DNA from: Hyphomicrobiales bacterium
GTDB lineage: Bacteria; Pseudomonadota; Alphaproteobacteria; Rhizobiales; Rhizobiaceae
Assembly: GCA_900472675.1 (NCBI GenBank)
Contig: UCJA01000012.1
Coordinates: 1-64,000 of the forward strand
DNA: 64,000 bases
Reading direction: 5' to 3'
Translations under genes and position numbers: made by a program
The notes under the pieces: generated by a model
Told to the model about the DNA's origin: nothing
Databases searched by the model: none
Seen by the model: the letters and a program-made list of their open reading frames with translations, nothing else
In this document: positions 11,174-20,400 of the stretch, one piece after another
Position numbering within the stretch: the first letter of the stretch is position 1
Layout of the letters: every line of letters starts with the position of its first letter

Positions 11174-14100
11174 ATGCCAAAGCGCCAAGACATCAAATCG
11201 ATCCTCATCATCGGCGCAGGGCCGATTGTCATCGGTCAGGCATGCGAATTCGATTACTCCGGCACCCAGGCCTGCAAGGCGCTGCGCGAGGAAGGCTACC
11301 GGGTCATCCTGGTGAACTCCAACCCCGCCACCATCATGACCGACCCCGATCTCGCCGACGCGACCTATGTCGAGCCGATCACGCCTGAGGTCGTCGCCAA
11401 GATCATCGCCAAGGAGCGCCCCGACGCGCTTCTGCCCACCATGGGCGGCCAGACCGCACTCAACACCGCACTCTCCCTGAAGCGCATGGGCGTGCTCGAC
11501 CGCTACAATGTCGAAATGATCGGCGCCAAGCCTGCCGCCATCGACATGGCCGAAGACCGCGCCCTGTTCCGCGAAGCCATGAAGCGCATCGGCCTCGAAA
11601 CGCCGAAGTCCATGCTCGCCAACGCCACCGACATCAAGGATGCCGACCGCAAGAGCCATGAGGCCGAGCGCGTCAAGCTGCGCGAAAGCCTCACCGGCGC
11701 CGACCTCGACACCGCCCTCGATGCGCTGGAAAACCAGTGGAACCTCGGCGAAAGCGACCGCAAGCAGCGCTACCTGAGCCATGCCATGGCGCTCGCCGCC
11801 CAGTCGATCGACGTGGTCGGCCTGCCCGCCATCATCCGCCCCTCCTTCACGCTTGGCGGCACCGGCGGCGGCATTGCCTACAACCGCTCGGAATTCTTCG
11901 AAATCGTCGGATCGGGCCTCGACGCCTCGCCGACCACCGAAGTGCTGATCGAGGAGTCCGTCCTCGGCTGGAAGGAATACGAGATGGAAGTGGTTCGCGA
12001 CACCGCGGACAACTGCATCATCATCTGCTCCATCGAAAACATTGATCCGATGGGCGTCCACACCGGCGATTCGATCACGGTCGCCCCTGCCTTGACCCTG
12101 ACGGACAAGGAATACCAGATCATGCGCAACGCATCGATCGCGGTGCTGCGTGAGATTGGCGTCGAGACCGGCGGCTCCAACGTCCAGTTTGCCGTCAACC
12201 CGGCAGACGGCCGCCTGGTCGTCATCGAGATGAACCCGCGCGTGTCGCGTTCCTCGGCGCTGGCCTCCAAGGCGACCGGCTTCCCGATCGCCAAGATCGC
12301 CGCCAAGCTTGCGGTCGGCTATACGCTCGACGAACTCGCCAACGACATCACCGGTGGTGCCACGCCTGCTTCGTTCGAGCCGTCGATCGACTACGTCGTC
12401 ACCAAGATCCCGCGCTTTGCCTTCGAAAAATTCCCGGGCGCCTCTCCCATCCTCACCACCGCCATGAAGTCGGTCGGCGAAGTCATGGCGATCGGCCGCA
12501 CCTTTGCCGAATCACTGCAGAAGGCTCTGCGTGGCATGGAAACCGGCCTGACGGGCCTCGACGAGATCGAGATCCCGGGCCTGGAGGACGGCGAGAACTC
12601 CAAGAACGCCATCCGCGCTGCGATCGGCACGCCCACGCCGGACCGGCTGCGCATGGTGGCGCAGGCGCTGCGCCTGGGGCTGACGGAAGGCGAAGTCCAC
12701 GAAGCCTGCAAGATCGACCCCTGGTTCATCGCGCAGCTCAAGGAAATCGTCGACATGGAGGCCCGCATCCGCGAGCACGGCCTGCCGGAGGATGCCGAAA
12801 ACCTGCGCATGCTGAAGGCCATGGGCTTTTCCGACGCGCGCCTGGCAAGCCTTACCGGCAAGCGCCCGAAGGAAGTCGCCGAGCTTCGCAACAGCCTGGC
12901 GGTTCGCCCCGTGTTCAAGCGGATCGATACCTGCGCGGCCGAATTCGCCTCGCCGACCGCCTACATGTATTCCACCTATGAGACGCCCTTCGTCGGTTCC
13001 CTGCGCTCCGAGGCCGAAGTCTCGACGGCAAGGAAAGTGGTGATCCTCGGCGGCGGTCCGAACCGCATCGGCCAGGGCATCGAGTTCGATTACTGCTGCT
13101 GCCATGCCGCCTTCGCGCTGAAGGATGCCGGCTTCGAAGCAATCATGATCAACTGCAACCCGGAAACCGTGTCGACCGACTACGACACCTCCGACCGCCT
13201 GTATTTTGAGCCGCTGACCGCCGAAGACGTGATCGAGATCCTGCGCGCAGAGCAGGAAAAGGGCGAAGTCGTGGGCGTTATCGTGCAGTTCGGCGGCCAG
13301 ACTCCGCTGAAGCTCGCCGAGGCGCTCGAAAAGAACGGCATCCCGATCCTTGGCACCGCGCCGGACATGATCGACCTTGCCGAAGACCGCGACCGCTTCC
13401 AGAAGCTGCTGACCAAGCTCGATCTGACGCAGCCCAACAACGGCATCGCCTATTCCGTCGAGCAGTCGCGCCTCGTCGCCTCCGAAATCGGCTTCCCGCT
13501 CGTCGTGCGCCCCTCCTACGTGCTAGGCGGCCGGGCGATGCAGATCCTCCACTCGGAAGGCCAGCTGCAGTCCTACCTGCTCGACACCGTGCCGGGCCTC
13601 GTACCGGAAGACATCAAGCAGCGCTATCCGAACGACAAGACCGGCCAGATCAACACCCTGCTCGGCAAGAACCCTCTGCTCTTCGACAGCTACCTGTCGA
13701 ACGCCATCGAAGTCGATGTCGACTGCCTCTGCGATGGGACCGACGTCTATGTCGCCGGCATCATGGAGCATATCGAAGAGGCCGGCATCCATTCGGGCGA
13801 CAGCGCCTGCTCGCTGCCGCCGCGCACCCTCTCCGATGCGACGATCGACGAACTCGAGCGCCAGGCCACAGCCATGGCCCGGGCACTCAACGTCGTCGGC
13901 CTGATGAACGTCCAGTTCGCGATCAAGGACGACATCGTCTACGTGCTCGAGGTCAATCCCCGCGCATCCCGTACCGTGCCTTTCGTGGCCAAAACCATCG
14001 GCGCACCGATCGCCAAGATCGCAGCCCGCGCCATGGCCGGTGAAAAGCTCGATGCGCTGTTTGCCGCCTACGGACGCAAGCCCGATCCACGCGCCCTGAC

Positions 14101-14662
14101 GCATATCGCCGTCAAGGAAGCCGTCTTCCCCTTCGCCAAGTTCCCGGGCGTCGACACGCTGCTCGGACCGGAAATGCGCTCGACCGGCGAAGTCATCGGC
14201 CTCGATACGGATTTTGCACTCGCCTTCGCCAAGAGCCAGCTCGGCGCCGGCGTCGAGCTGCCGCGCGACGGAACCGTCTTCGTCTCCGTGCGCGACGAGG
14301 ACAAGGCCCGCGTCCTGCCGGCGATCCGCATCCTGACCGACATCGGCTTCAAGGTGCTCGCGACCGGCGGCACGGCCCGCTTCCTGGCCGAACAGGGTAT
14401 CGCTTCGAGCAAGGTCAACAAGGTGCTGGAAGGCCGCCCGCACATCGAGGACGCGATCCGCAATCGCCAGGTGCAGCTCGTCATCAACACGACGGACGGC
14501 AACAAGGCGATCTCGGATTCAAAGTCGCTGCGCCGCGCAACCCTGATGCAGCGCGTGCCCTACTACACCACCATGGCCGGTGCCGAAGCCGCCGCCATGG
14601 CGATCAAGGCACTGAAAGCCGGCAGCCTCGAAGTACGCCCGCTGCAGAGCTATTTCGCTTGA
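11174..14662 (+). CDS. carB: carbamoyl-phosphate synthase large subunit
   Basis: CarB makes carbamoyl phosphate from bicarbonate, ammonia delivered by CarA, and two ATP. The 1162-residue protein has the expected two homologous ATP-grasp halves. The first begins with [20 protein letters not shown]; the second begins near residue 620 with [19 protein letters not shown]. Substrate-loop sequences (NPATIMTD and NPETVSTD) and metal-binding segments ([18 protein letters not shown] and [18 protein letters not shown]) are intact in both. The C-terminal MGS-like allosteric domain ([13 protein letters not shown]) is present. The length, about 90 residues more than in E. coli, is normal for rhizobia. Confidence 0.98.
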   Translation: MPKRQDIKSILIIGAGPIVIGQACEFDYSGTQACKALREEGYRVILVNSNPATIMTDPDLADATYVEPITPEVVAKIIAKERPDALLPTMGGQTALNTALSLKRMGVLDRYNVEMIGAKPAAIDMAEDRALFREAMKRIGLETPKSMLANATDIKDADRKSHEAERVKLRESLTGADLDTALDALENQWNLGESDRKQRYLSHAMALAAQSIDVVGLPAIIRPSFTLGGTGGGIAYNRSEFFEIVGSGLDASPTTEVLIEESVLGWKEYEMEVVRDTADNCIIICSIENIDPMGVHTGDSITVAPALTLTDKEYQIMRNASIAVLREIGVETGGSNVQFAVNPADGRLVVIEMNPRVSRSSALASKATGFPIAKIAAKLAVGYTLDELANDITGGATPASFEPSIDYVVTKIPRFAFEKFPGASPILTTAMKSVGEVMAIGRTFAESLQKALRGMETGLTGLDEIEIPGLEDGENSKNAIRAAIGTPTPDRLRMVAQALRLGLTEGEVHEACKIDPWFIAQLKEIVDMEARIREHGLPEDAENLRMLKAMGFSDARLASLTGKRPKEVAELRNSLAVRPVFKRIDTCAAEFASPTAYMYSTYETPFVGSLRSEAEVSTARKVVILGGGPNRIGQGIEFDYCCCHAAFALKDAGFEAIMINCNPETVSTDYDTSDRLYFEPLTAEDVIEILRAEQEKGEVVGVIVQFGGQTPLKLAEALEKNGIPILGTAPDMIDLAEDRDRFQKLLTKLDLTQPNNGIAYSVEQSRLVASEIGFPLVVRPSYVLGGRAMQILHSEGQLQSYLLDTVPGLVPEDIKQRYPNDKTGQINTLLGKNPLLFDSYLSNAIEVDVDCLCDGTDVYVAGIMEHIEEAGIHSGDSACSLPPRTLSDATIDELERQATAMARALNVVGLMNVQFAIKDDIVYVLEVNPRASRTVPFVAKTIGAPIAKIAARAMAGEKLDALFAAYGRKPDPRALTHIAVKEAVFPFAKFPGVDTLLGPEMRSTGEVIGLDTDFALAFAKSQLGAGVELPRDGTVFVSVRDEDKARVLPAIRILTDIGFKVLATGGTARFLAEQGIASSKVNKVLEGRPHIEDAIRNRQVQLVINTTDGNKAISDSKSLRRATLMQRVPYYTTMAGAEAAAMAIKALKAGSLEVRPLQSYFA

Positions 14663-14671
14663 GAGATGAAA

Positions 14672-14700
14672 TCTGGCGGGCTGTCTTGCGACACGCCCGC
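14672..14700. terminator. weak hairpin between carB and the hydrolase gene
   Basis: GGCGGGCTGTC and GACACGCCCGC can pair around a short loop with one bulge. There is no T-tract. The position between two convergent stop codons is the main support. Confidence 0.4.
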
Positions 14701-15746
14701 TAGACCATGCGCTTCTCCATGAACTGGGCGGTGGATTTCACGTTCCATTGATCTTGGAATTCAGGCCTCGGCCTATCAACCAGTTCCAGAACGCCACGCT
14801 CATGCACACGAGTCGGAATCCAGTCCCGGTCGATGGCACCCTCCAGCGTCATCGCGAGATCCCGCGCGAAGACGCGGTTTCCTATGTACCAGGAATGGGT
14901 CCATGAGATGTGGCCAAAATCTGGGTCAGGTGGCAGCTTCTCGAAGAAGCGACCGCAATTGACCTCGACCGCTTTTCGCGGCGCGTCGGACGGCAGTCCA
15001 ATGCGGCCGGCACGCGGAGCGACACCCAGCCTCTTGGCATTGGATACGGCAAGCGCTGCGTCCCAAGGGTTGCTGTAATTGGTCAGCCGCATGATCCGAT
15101 CGAACATCGGGCGGCACCAGTCGCTCTTTTCCGACAGGCTGGCTGAAGAAACGTCGCCCGAGATAAAGGCCACTTGGCCAATACGCCATGGGCTATTGCG
15201 CAAGTCCCCCTTCTTCTCCGCCTGCACGAAGGCTTCCATGGTGACAAAGGCGCCCGCAGAATGTGCGATAAGGTGCACATTCGTCTTGCATCTTTCTTCA
15301 GGCCTCCGGTTCTGCCCGTCACGCAGCAAGGAAATACCCTTGGTGACCAAATCACCGGCGACCTCGGCGCCATCCCACCGATCCTCAAGGTAGTTCAATG
15401 TTTGGTTGGCGCTCGGCCAGTCGAAGCCCACCACTTGCCCCCGCCACCCCTCGGCGTAGAGATCATCTCCAAGTTTCCGCGTTCGCCGCAGCACGTCAGC
15501 AATCGAGTTGTTGTAGCCGTGCACGAAGAACAGAACATCTCCCTCGGGAGCGATCGAATTGGGGTTCTGGTCTCCGTCCGCCAGCCCCTGGATCTCGGAG
15601 GCCCATTCGCTGGGGCTCCTGATCACATGGGAGCCATTGTAGACTTTTACGCCTTCGGGCACTTTCAGATATCGTATCGGCCCCGGTTCGTCGGTAAATT
15701 CATCCCCTCGCATCCGGCGTGCGCACATGATGTAAGCATTCGGCAT
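14700..15746 (-). CDS. alpha/beta hydrolase, DUF900-like
   Basis: A 348-residue cytoplasmic alpha/beta hydrolase of the DUF900 type. Visible marks are the strand-turn VLFFVHGYNNSIADVLRR, the VVGFDWPSANQTLNYL segment and the nucleophile elbow HLIAHSAGAF, whose Ser replaces the usual GxSxG with AHSAG. The catalytic His is probably in the late WTHSWY stretch. The ATG at 15746 has a strong AGAGGGGGAA site. Two Trp/Arg-rich loops (CKTNVHLIAH, PWRIGQVAFISGD) resemble other rhizobial members. The substrate is unknown. It lies alone, convergent with carB. Confidence 0.8.
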   Translation of the reverse strand: MPNAYIMCARRMRGDEFTDEPGPIRYLKVPEGVKVYNGSHVIRSPSEWASEIQGLADGDQNPNSIAPEGDVLFFVHGYNNSIADVLRRTRKLGDDLYAEGWRGQVVGFDWPSANQTLNYLEDRWDGAEVAGDLVTKGISLLRDGQNRRPEERCKTNVHLIAHSAGAFVTMEAFVQAEKKGDLRNSPWRIGQVAFISGDVSSASLSEKSDWCRPMFDRIMRLTNYSNPWDAALAVSNAKRLGVAPRAGRIGLPSDAPRKAVEVNCGRFFEKLPPDPDFGHISWTHSWYIGNRVFARDLAMTLEGAIDRDWIPTRVHERGVLELVDRPRPEFQDQWNVKSTAQFMEKRMV

Positions 15747-15893
15747 GGCACTTCCCCCTCTTGCTAGCGTCCCAAGCTAAATTGGAAACTACGCCTGACA
15801 AAAGCAACCATTAAATGCAACAACAAGAACTGCAACTTTGGATAATTTGAGCGACAGGGCCGATCGCACCCCTTTCTCCCACATCACTTCAGC

Positions 15894-17348
15894 TCACGCC
15901 GCCAAGCGCTTGATGCGATTCATATCCTCGCGAAACCGCGCCAGCTCCTCGGCCTTGCGCCCCTCGTCGGGAATGCGCAGCAGATAGGACGGGTGGACGG
16001 TCACGAAGAGCACCCGCCCGTCTTCCATGGCGATCGGCTCGCTCCGCACGTCTTCCAGCCGCTGGCGCATGTCGGTCAGCGAAAACAGCGCCGTGGCGCC
16101 CATGGCCACCACCAGCTTCGGCTTCACCAGCTCGATCTCCTGGGTCAGCCACCAGCGACACTGCCGCACCTCGCCCATGTTCGGCTTCTGGTGAATGCGC
16201 CGCTTGCCGCGCGGCTCGTACTTGAAATGCTTGACCGCATTGGTGACGTAAAGCGACTGGCGGTCGATCCCCACCTCGGCCAGCACCTCGTTGAACAGCT
16301 TGCCCGCTGGCCCAACGAAAGGTCGCCCCGCCAGATCCTCCTGATCGCCCGGCTGCTCACCGATGAACATCACCTTGGCATCCACCGGCCCGTCGCCAAA
16401 CACCGTCTGCGTCGCCCGGCAGTAGATATCGCAACGGGTGCAGCTGCGTGCCTCCTCTTTGAGCGCAGCTAGCGTGCCGGCCGGCGCCCTGTCCGGCTCC
16501 GGCACCTGCGCGGCGGCCTCCTGAAGCCTGTGGTGGAAGGGCAGCGGCTGGCTGGCGGCCCGCCGCGCCATGTCGAGCACCTGCGCCTCCGCATTGGCGA
16601 TCAGCGAGGGAATGAGCTCGGCCTCCGGCAGGTTCTTCCAGTATTTCTTGGGCATCTCCTTCGTCATCATCTTCACCTTCAGCCGGGCCGGGTTGAAGAT
16701 CGACGCATAGTAGATCCGCCACAGATCATCGGTCTCGTCGCGCAGATCCGGCTTGTCCGCCGGGTCGTCGGAGCTGCGCAGGGTTGTCCCGTCCCAGGAG
16801 GCCGAGCCTTTCGGTGTCGCGATCAGCCAGTCCATGTCGTTGAACCGGCGCTCGAAGAACGGCGCCACCCGCTTGACGATGAAATGGTCCGGCTCGAACC
16901 AGGCGATGAAGCGCCGCCGCCCGGCCACGCCTTCGGGCAGCGGCAGTTCCTTGAAGCGCACGAAGGCGGTCATCTTGTGATAGTCGCGGCCAATCGTTTT
17001 CGCCATGCGCTGGGCCGCCACCACATCCTCATCCGAGGCAATCTGCAGCAGGTTGCGGTCGTGCAGCAGGCGAAACAGCATGCGGTAAAGTAGCGCAAAC
17101 CGGGTGGGGTCCGAATGGCAGATCACCGCCTCCGCCAGCCGGATGAAGGCCGGCGGCACGCTTGCCGGCCGGTAATGCGGCGAAGGCTCCGGCAGCCGGT
17201 TGTCGTCGAAGCCGAACAGCCCGTCCGCATCGTCCATGGTGCGCCATTCGATGATGTCAGGCACGATGCCGGCCGCAATAAAACCCCGTGCGGCATCACG
17301 CCATTCGGCCAGGTCGCCACGGCCTCGAAGCGCATAGCGAAACATCAT
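15894..17348 (-). CDS. udgX: DUF4130-UdgX fusion: uracil-DNA-binding DNA repair protein
   Basis: The 484-residue protein joins two domains. Residues 1 to about 260 match the DUF4130/TIGR03915-type putative DNA repair domain (IAWFEPDHFIVKRVAPFF, then TPKGSASWDG). The rest is a family 4-like uracil-DNA glycosylase domain with iron-sulfur cysteines (Cys303, Cys306, probably Cys310) and motif A GEQPGDQED at 330-338. It has the UdgX-specific loop KRRIHQ at 382-387 and motif B HPS at 452-454. In characterised UdgX the His of this loop bonds covalently to the sugar left after uracil excision, giving a stable protein-DNA adduct. Here that residue is His386. Its ATG overlaps the stop of the radical SAM gene upstream (ATGA), so the two are translationally coupled and share the LexA-controlled promoter. 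Confidence 0.92.
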   Translation of the reverse strand: MMFRYALRGRGDLAEWRDAARGFIAAGIVPDIIEWRTMDDADGLFGFDDNRLPEPSPHYRPASVPPAFIRLAEAVICHSDPTRFALLYRMLFRLLHDRNLLQIASDEDVVAAQRMAKTIGRDYHKMTAFVRFKELPLPEGVAGRRRFIAWFEPDHFIVKRVAPFFERRFNDMDWLIATPKGSASWDGTTLRSSDDPADKPDLRDETDDLWRIYYASIFNPARLKVKMMTKEMPKKYWKNLPEAELIPSLIANAEAQVLDMARRAASQPLPFHHRLQEAAAQVPEPDRAPAGTLAALKEEARSCTRCDIYCRATQTVFGDGPVDAKVMFIGEQPGDQEDLAGRPFVGPAGKLFNEVLAEVGIDRQSLYVTNAVKHFKYEPRGKRRIHQKPNMGEVRQCRWWLTQEIELVKPKLVVAMGATALFSLTDMRQRLEDVRSEPIAMEDGRVLFVTVHPSYLLRIPDEGRKAEELARFREDMNRIKRLAA

Positions 17349-18577
17349 AGCAGCGACAGCTGTTCCGGCTTCGGCTGGAACATGGCGCGCAGATCCGTCC
17401 TGTCCACCAGCTTGTGCGGCGTCCAGCCTTCCGCGGTGATGAAGGGCTGCACCTTCTTCAACGAGACGCTCAGCCGCTTCAAATCCTCCAGCCGCAGCTT
17501 GCGGAACCGTCGTGCGGACAGGATGCTCTTTACCGATTTGGTCCCGAGGCCCGGAACCCGCAGCAGCGCCTCGCGCTCCCCCTTGTTGATGTCCACCGGA
17601 AATCGCTCCCGGTGACCGAGCGCCCAGGCAAGCTTCGGGTCGAGATCGAGGTCGAGCATGCCGTCCGTCCCGCCGGAGGTGATCTCGCCGATCTCGAAGC
17701 CATAGAAGCGGTAGAGCCAGTCGGCCTGGTAGAGCCGGTGCTCGCGCATCAGCGGCGGCTTGATCAGCGGCAGGTTCTTGGATGAATCGGGAATGGGGCT
17801 GAAAGCCGAATAGTAGACGCGCTTCAGGCCATAGCTGCCGTAAAGCCGAGCGCTGGTGCCGAGCACCGTAGCGTCGTTTGCCCCGTCCGCACCGACGATC
17901 ATCTGCGTGCTCTGGCCGGCCGGCGCAAACTTTCGGCGTCGCTTGGTCTGCAGCGTCGGGTCGGCCATGTCTTCGATCTTCAGGCGCAGGTCGCCCATCG
18001 ACCGGCGGATGTTGTCCGGCCGCTTTTCCGGCGCCAGCTGGGTGATGCCCGCATCGGTCGGCAGCTCGATGTTGATTGACAGCCGGTCCGCATAAAGCCC
18101 CGCTTCTTCAATCAGATGCGCCGAGGCTTCGGGGATCGTCTTGAGGTGGATATAGCCCCGGAAATTGTGGATGGTCCGCAGCTCTCGGGCAATCCGCACC
18201 ATGTCCTCCATGGTGTGGTCGGAGGAGCGGATGATGCCGGAGGAGAGGAACAGCCCCTCGATGTAGTTGCGCCGATAAAATTCCAGCGTCAGCCAGATCA
18301 CCTCTTCAGGTGAAAACCGTGCCCGCTCCACATTGCTGGAGGATCGGTTGATGCAATACGCACAGTCGTAGATACAGAAGTTGGTGAGCAGGATTTTCAG
18401 GAGCGAGATGCACCGCCCGTCCGGCGCATAGGCGTGGCAGATGCCCGAACCTTCGGTCGACCCCAGCCCGCCGGATCCGGAGGAGCTCCGCTTCACGGTC
18501 CCGCTGGAGGCGCAGGAAGCGTCATATTTGGCAGCATCCGAAAGGATCGCCAGGCGTTCTTTGAGTGACCTCTTCAT
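17345..18577 (-). CDS. putative DNA modification/repair radical SAM protein
   Basis: The 410-residue protein matches the TIGR03916-type radical SAM family that is regularly paired with DUF4130/UdgX proteins. The radical SAM cluster motif is CIYDCAYC (Cys68, Cys72, Cys75). Extra conserved cysteines lie upstream at 22, 47 and 56. Near the C-terminus is a helix-hairpin-helix DNA-binding motif (LRVPGLGTKSVKSILSAR). Together these suggest radical chemistry on DNA or a DNA-bound adduct, but no substrate is established. I chose the ATG at 18577; an in-frame GTG four codons earlier lies inside the LexA box and is unlikely. There is no Shine-Dalgarno sequence and the predicted transcript starts only 2-3 nt before the ATG, so the mRNA is probably leaderless. 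Confidence 0.9.
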   Translation of the reverse strand: MKRSLKERLAILSDAAKYDASCASSGTVKRSSSGSGGLGSTEGSGICHAYAPDGRCISLLKILLTNFCIYDCAYCINRSSSNVERARFSPEEVIWLTLEFYRRNYIEGLFLSSGIIRSSDHTMEDMVRIARELRTIHNFRGYIHLKTIPEASAHLIEEAGLYADRLSINIELPTDAGITQLAPEKRPDNIRRSMGDLRLKIEDMADPTLQTKRRRKFAPAGQSTQMIVGADGANDATVLGTSARLYGSYGLKRVYYSAFSPIPDSSKNLPLIKPPLMREHRLYQADWLYRFYGFEIGEITSGGTDGMLDLDLDPKLAWALGHRERFPVDINKGEREALLRVPGLGTKSVKSILSARRFRKLRLEDLKRLSVSLKKVQPFITAEGWTPHKLVDRTDLRAMFQPKPEQLSLL

Positions 18578-18583
18578 TAGTAT

Positions 18584-18598
18584 GTTCACTAAATGTTC
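18584..18598 (-). promoter_or_regulatory. LexA (SOS) box over the radical SAM-udgX promoter
   Basis: GTTC-ACTAAAT-GTTC is an exact GTTC-N7-GTTC, the LexA operator of alphaproteobacteria. On the minus strand a TTGACG -35 (18609-18614) is followed at 17 bp by a -10 hexamer position at 18586-18591 (TAGTGA), which lies entirely inside the box. LexA binding would exclude RNA polymerase. Direct reading gives the sequence; LexA control is inference from the consensus and from the DNA-repair genes it precedes. Confidence 0.85.
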
Positions 18599-18711
18599 TT
18601 TGTGTCCTCGTCAAGGCATTGACAGCGTGCGAGGGCTGGGTTCTCATAGCGTTTAGCGGTGCGGCGCAGTGGGAATGTCAAAATTTCTGGCAGTTGCCGT
18701 CGAAATTCTGT

Positions 18712-18799
18712 TATGATGAACTAAATTCTGCTCTTGCGATGGTTCCGTAGCTCTGCTTCGGAACCTGTTTCTTTTTGTGTCCGCGGTTAAGGCGCGGAC
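18712..18799 (+). promoter_or_regulatory. greA leader with terminator-like hairpin
   Basis: A TATGAT -10 candidate (18712-18717) precedes a 6-bp stem-loop GTTCCG/CGGAAC (18742-18747 and 18759-18764) followed by TTTCTTTTT, which has intrinsic-terminator form. A second perfect 7-bp hairpin, GTCCGCG/CGCGGAC (18779-18785 and 18793-18799), follows, then the ribosome-binding site. The upstream gene points away, so the terminator belongs to greA's own leader. It would release an RNA of about 50 nt. Confidence 0.55.
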
Positions 18800-18820
18800 A
18801 TGAGTCTGAAGGACATTGAA

Positions 18821-19297
18821 ATGGTTGATAAGGTACCCATGACGCCCGGCGGCTTTACGAAGCTTCAGGAGGAGCTCCGCTGGCGTCAACAGGAGGAGCG
18901 TCCGCGCATCATCGAGGCGATTGCCGAAGCGCGCGCACATGGCGACCTGTCGGAAAATGCTGAATATCATGCGGCCAAGGAAGCCCAGAGCCACAATGAA
19001 GGCCGCGTCAGCGAGCTGGAGGATCTGACGGCACGCGCCGAAGTGATTGACTTGACCAAGATGTCCGGCTCGAAGATCAAGTTCGGTGCCACGGTCAAGC
19101 TGATCGATGAGGATACCGACGAGGAAAAGATCTACCAGATCGTCGGCGATCAGGAAGCGGACGTCAAATCCGGCCGCATCTCCATCTCCTCGCCCATCGC
19201 CCGCGCCATGATCGGCAAGGAAGCCGGCGAATCGATCGAGGTTGTGGCCCCCGGCGGCTCCAAGGCCTACGAGATCCTGGCCGTCTCCTGGGGCTGA
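18821..19297 (+). CDS. greA: transcription elongation factor GreA
   Basis: GreA enters the secondary channel of stalled RNA polymerase and stimulates cleavage of backtracked RNA. The 158-residue protein is the exact usual length. The N-terminal coiled-coil carries the acidic tip ([14 protein letters not shown]) and the C-terminal FKBP-like domain follows ([17 protein letters not shown]). I chose the ATG at 18821 ([11 protein letters not shown]) because it gives the family N-terminus and has AAGGA 8 nt upstream; an in-frame ATG at 18800 is less likely. In Sinorhizobium meliloti greA also neighbours lpsB, which starts 4 bp after its stop here. Confidence 0.97.
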   Translation: MVDKVPMTPGGFTKLQEELRWRQQEERPRIIEAIAEARAHGDLSENAEYHAAKEAQSHNEGRVSELEDLTARAEVIDLTKMSGSKIKFGATVKLIDEDTDEEKIYQIVGDQEADVKSGRISISSPIARAMIGKEAGESIEVVAPGGSKAYEILAVSWG

Positions 19298-19301
19298 GCG
19301 C

Positions 19302-20390
19302 TTGCCGGGCGAAAGCGACAGCCGGAACATCGTCGATGTAAGTGACGTCGAGGTCATCGCGCCGAACTTCAAGCGGCGCCTGTCCGGCGTCACGTCGACC
19401 GTGATCCAGCTGGTGCCCGTGCAGCGGGCGCTGGGCCAGAAGGTGGCAGCGCTCGGTCCGGGCCTGCCGGCAACTCTTCCCCATATCCGTTTGCGCGACC
19501 TGCCGGCCCTTTGGCGCCGGCCGGCGTCCGGCCGCGTCCGGATCTGGCATGCCCGTCGCAACATCGAAATGCTGCCGGCGATCGTGATGCGCGATCTGCT
19601 ACGCATGCCGCTGCGCATCCTTTTCACCTCCGCGTCGCAGCGCCATCACACCGGCTGGACGAAGTGGCTGATCGGCAAGATGGACCACGTCGTCGCCGTC
19701 AGCGGCAAGACGGCGGACTATCTGACCGTTCCAAACACCGTCATCCTCCACGGCGTCGATACTACGCGCTTTTCACCGCCGGCAGACAAGGCCCGGGCAA
19801 AGGGTGAGCGCGGGCTCGACCCGGCTCAATCCTGCGTCGGCTGCTTCGGCCGCGTCCGGCGTCAGAAGGGCACAGACCTCTTCGTGGACGCCATGATCCG
19901 GCTGCTGCCGGAAAGGCCCGGCTGGTCCGCGATTGTCGCGGGCCGCGCTACAGGCCCGCATGTCGACTTCGAAAACGGCCTGAAGGCCAAGGTGGAGGCC
20001 GCCGGCCTTTCAACCCGCATCCTCTTTGTCGGTGAACACACCAATATCAACGACTGGTACCGGGCGCTTGATCTCTTCGTCGCGCCGCAGCGCTGGGAAG
20101 GCTTTGGCCTCACCCCACTCGAAGCCATGGCGACAGGCGTGCCGGTCGTCGCAACCGATGTCGGCGCCTTCCCCGAGCTCTTGGTGACTGGCGAGAACGG
20201 CACCGGCGAGATCATCGCCCGCGACAGCCTCGACGCCATGCTCGAAGCCACCGCCCGCTACATGGATGACGAGGCACTGCGGCTGGCGACCGGCCAGCGC
20301 GCCCGCAGCCATGCCTGCCAGAATTTCAGCATCGAAAGTGAAGCGCAAAAGCTTGGCGAGGTCTATCGCCGCCTGCAGGACCCGGCGTGA
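19302..20390 (+). CDS. lpsB: LPS core mannosyltransferase LpsB/LpcC
   Basis: A GT4-family, GT-B-fold glycosyltransferase. The recognisable N-terminus VEVIAPNFKRRLSGVTSTV and position next to greA match the rhizobial LPS-core mannosyltransferase called LpsB in Sinorhizobium and LpcC in R. leguminosarum. The nucleotide-sugar site with the E-x7-E motif is in GFGLTPLEAMATGVPVVATD. The only in-frame ATG lies inside greA; I chose the TTG at 19302, 4 bp after the greA stop with GGGG upstream, giving 362 residues. The start is therefore less certain than the gene. It is probably co-transcribed with greA. Confidence 0.88.
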   Translation: MPGESDSRNIVDVSDVEVIAPNFKRRLSGVTSTVIQLVPVQRALGQKVAALGPGLPATLPHIRLRDLPALWRRPASGRVRIWHARRNIEMLPAIVMRDLLRMPLRILFTSASQRHHTGWTKWLIGKMDHVVAVSGKTADYLTVPNTVILHGVDTTRFSPPADKARAKGERGLDPAQSCVGCFGRVRRQKGTDLFVDAMIRLLPERPGWSAIVAGRATGPHVDFENGLKAKVEAAGLSTRILFVGEHTNINDWYRALDLFVAPQRWEGFGLTPLEAMATGVPVVATDVGAFPELLVTGENGTGEIIARDSLDAMLEATARYMDDEALRLATGQRARSHACQNFSIESEAQKLGEVYRRLQDPA

Positions 20391-20400
20391 CCGTTGGATC

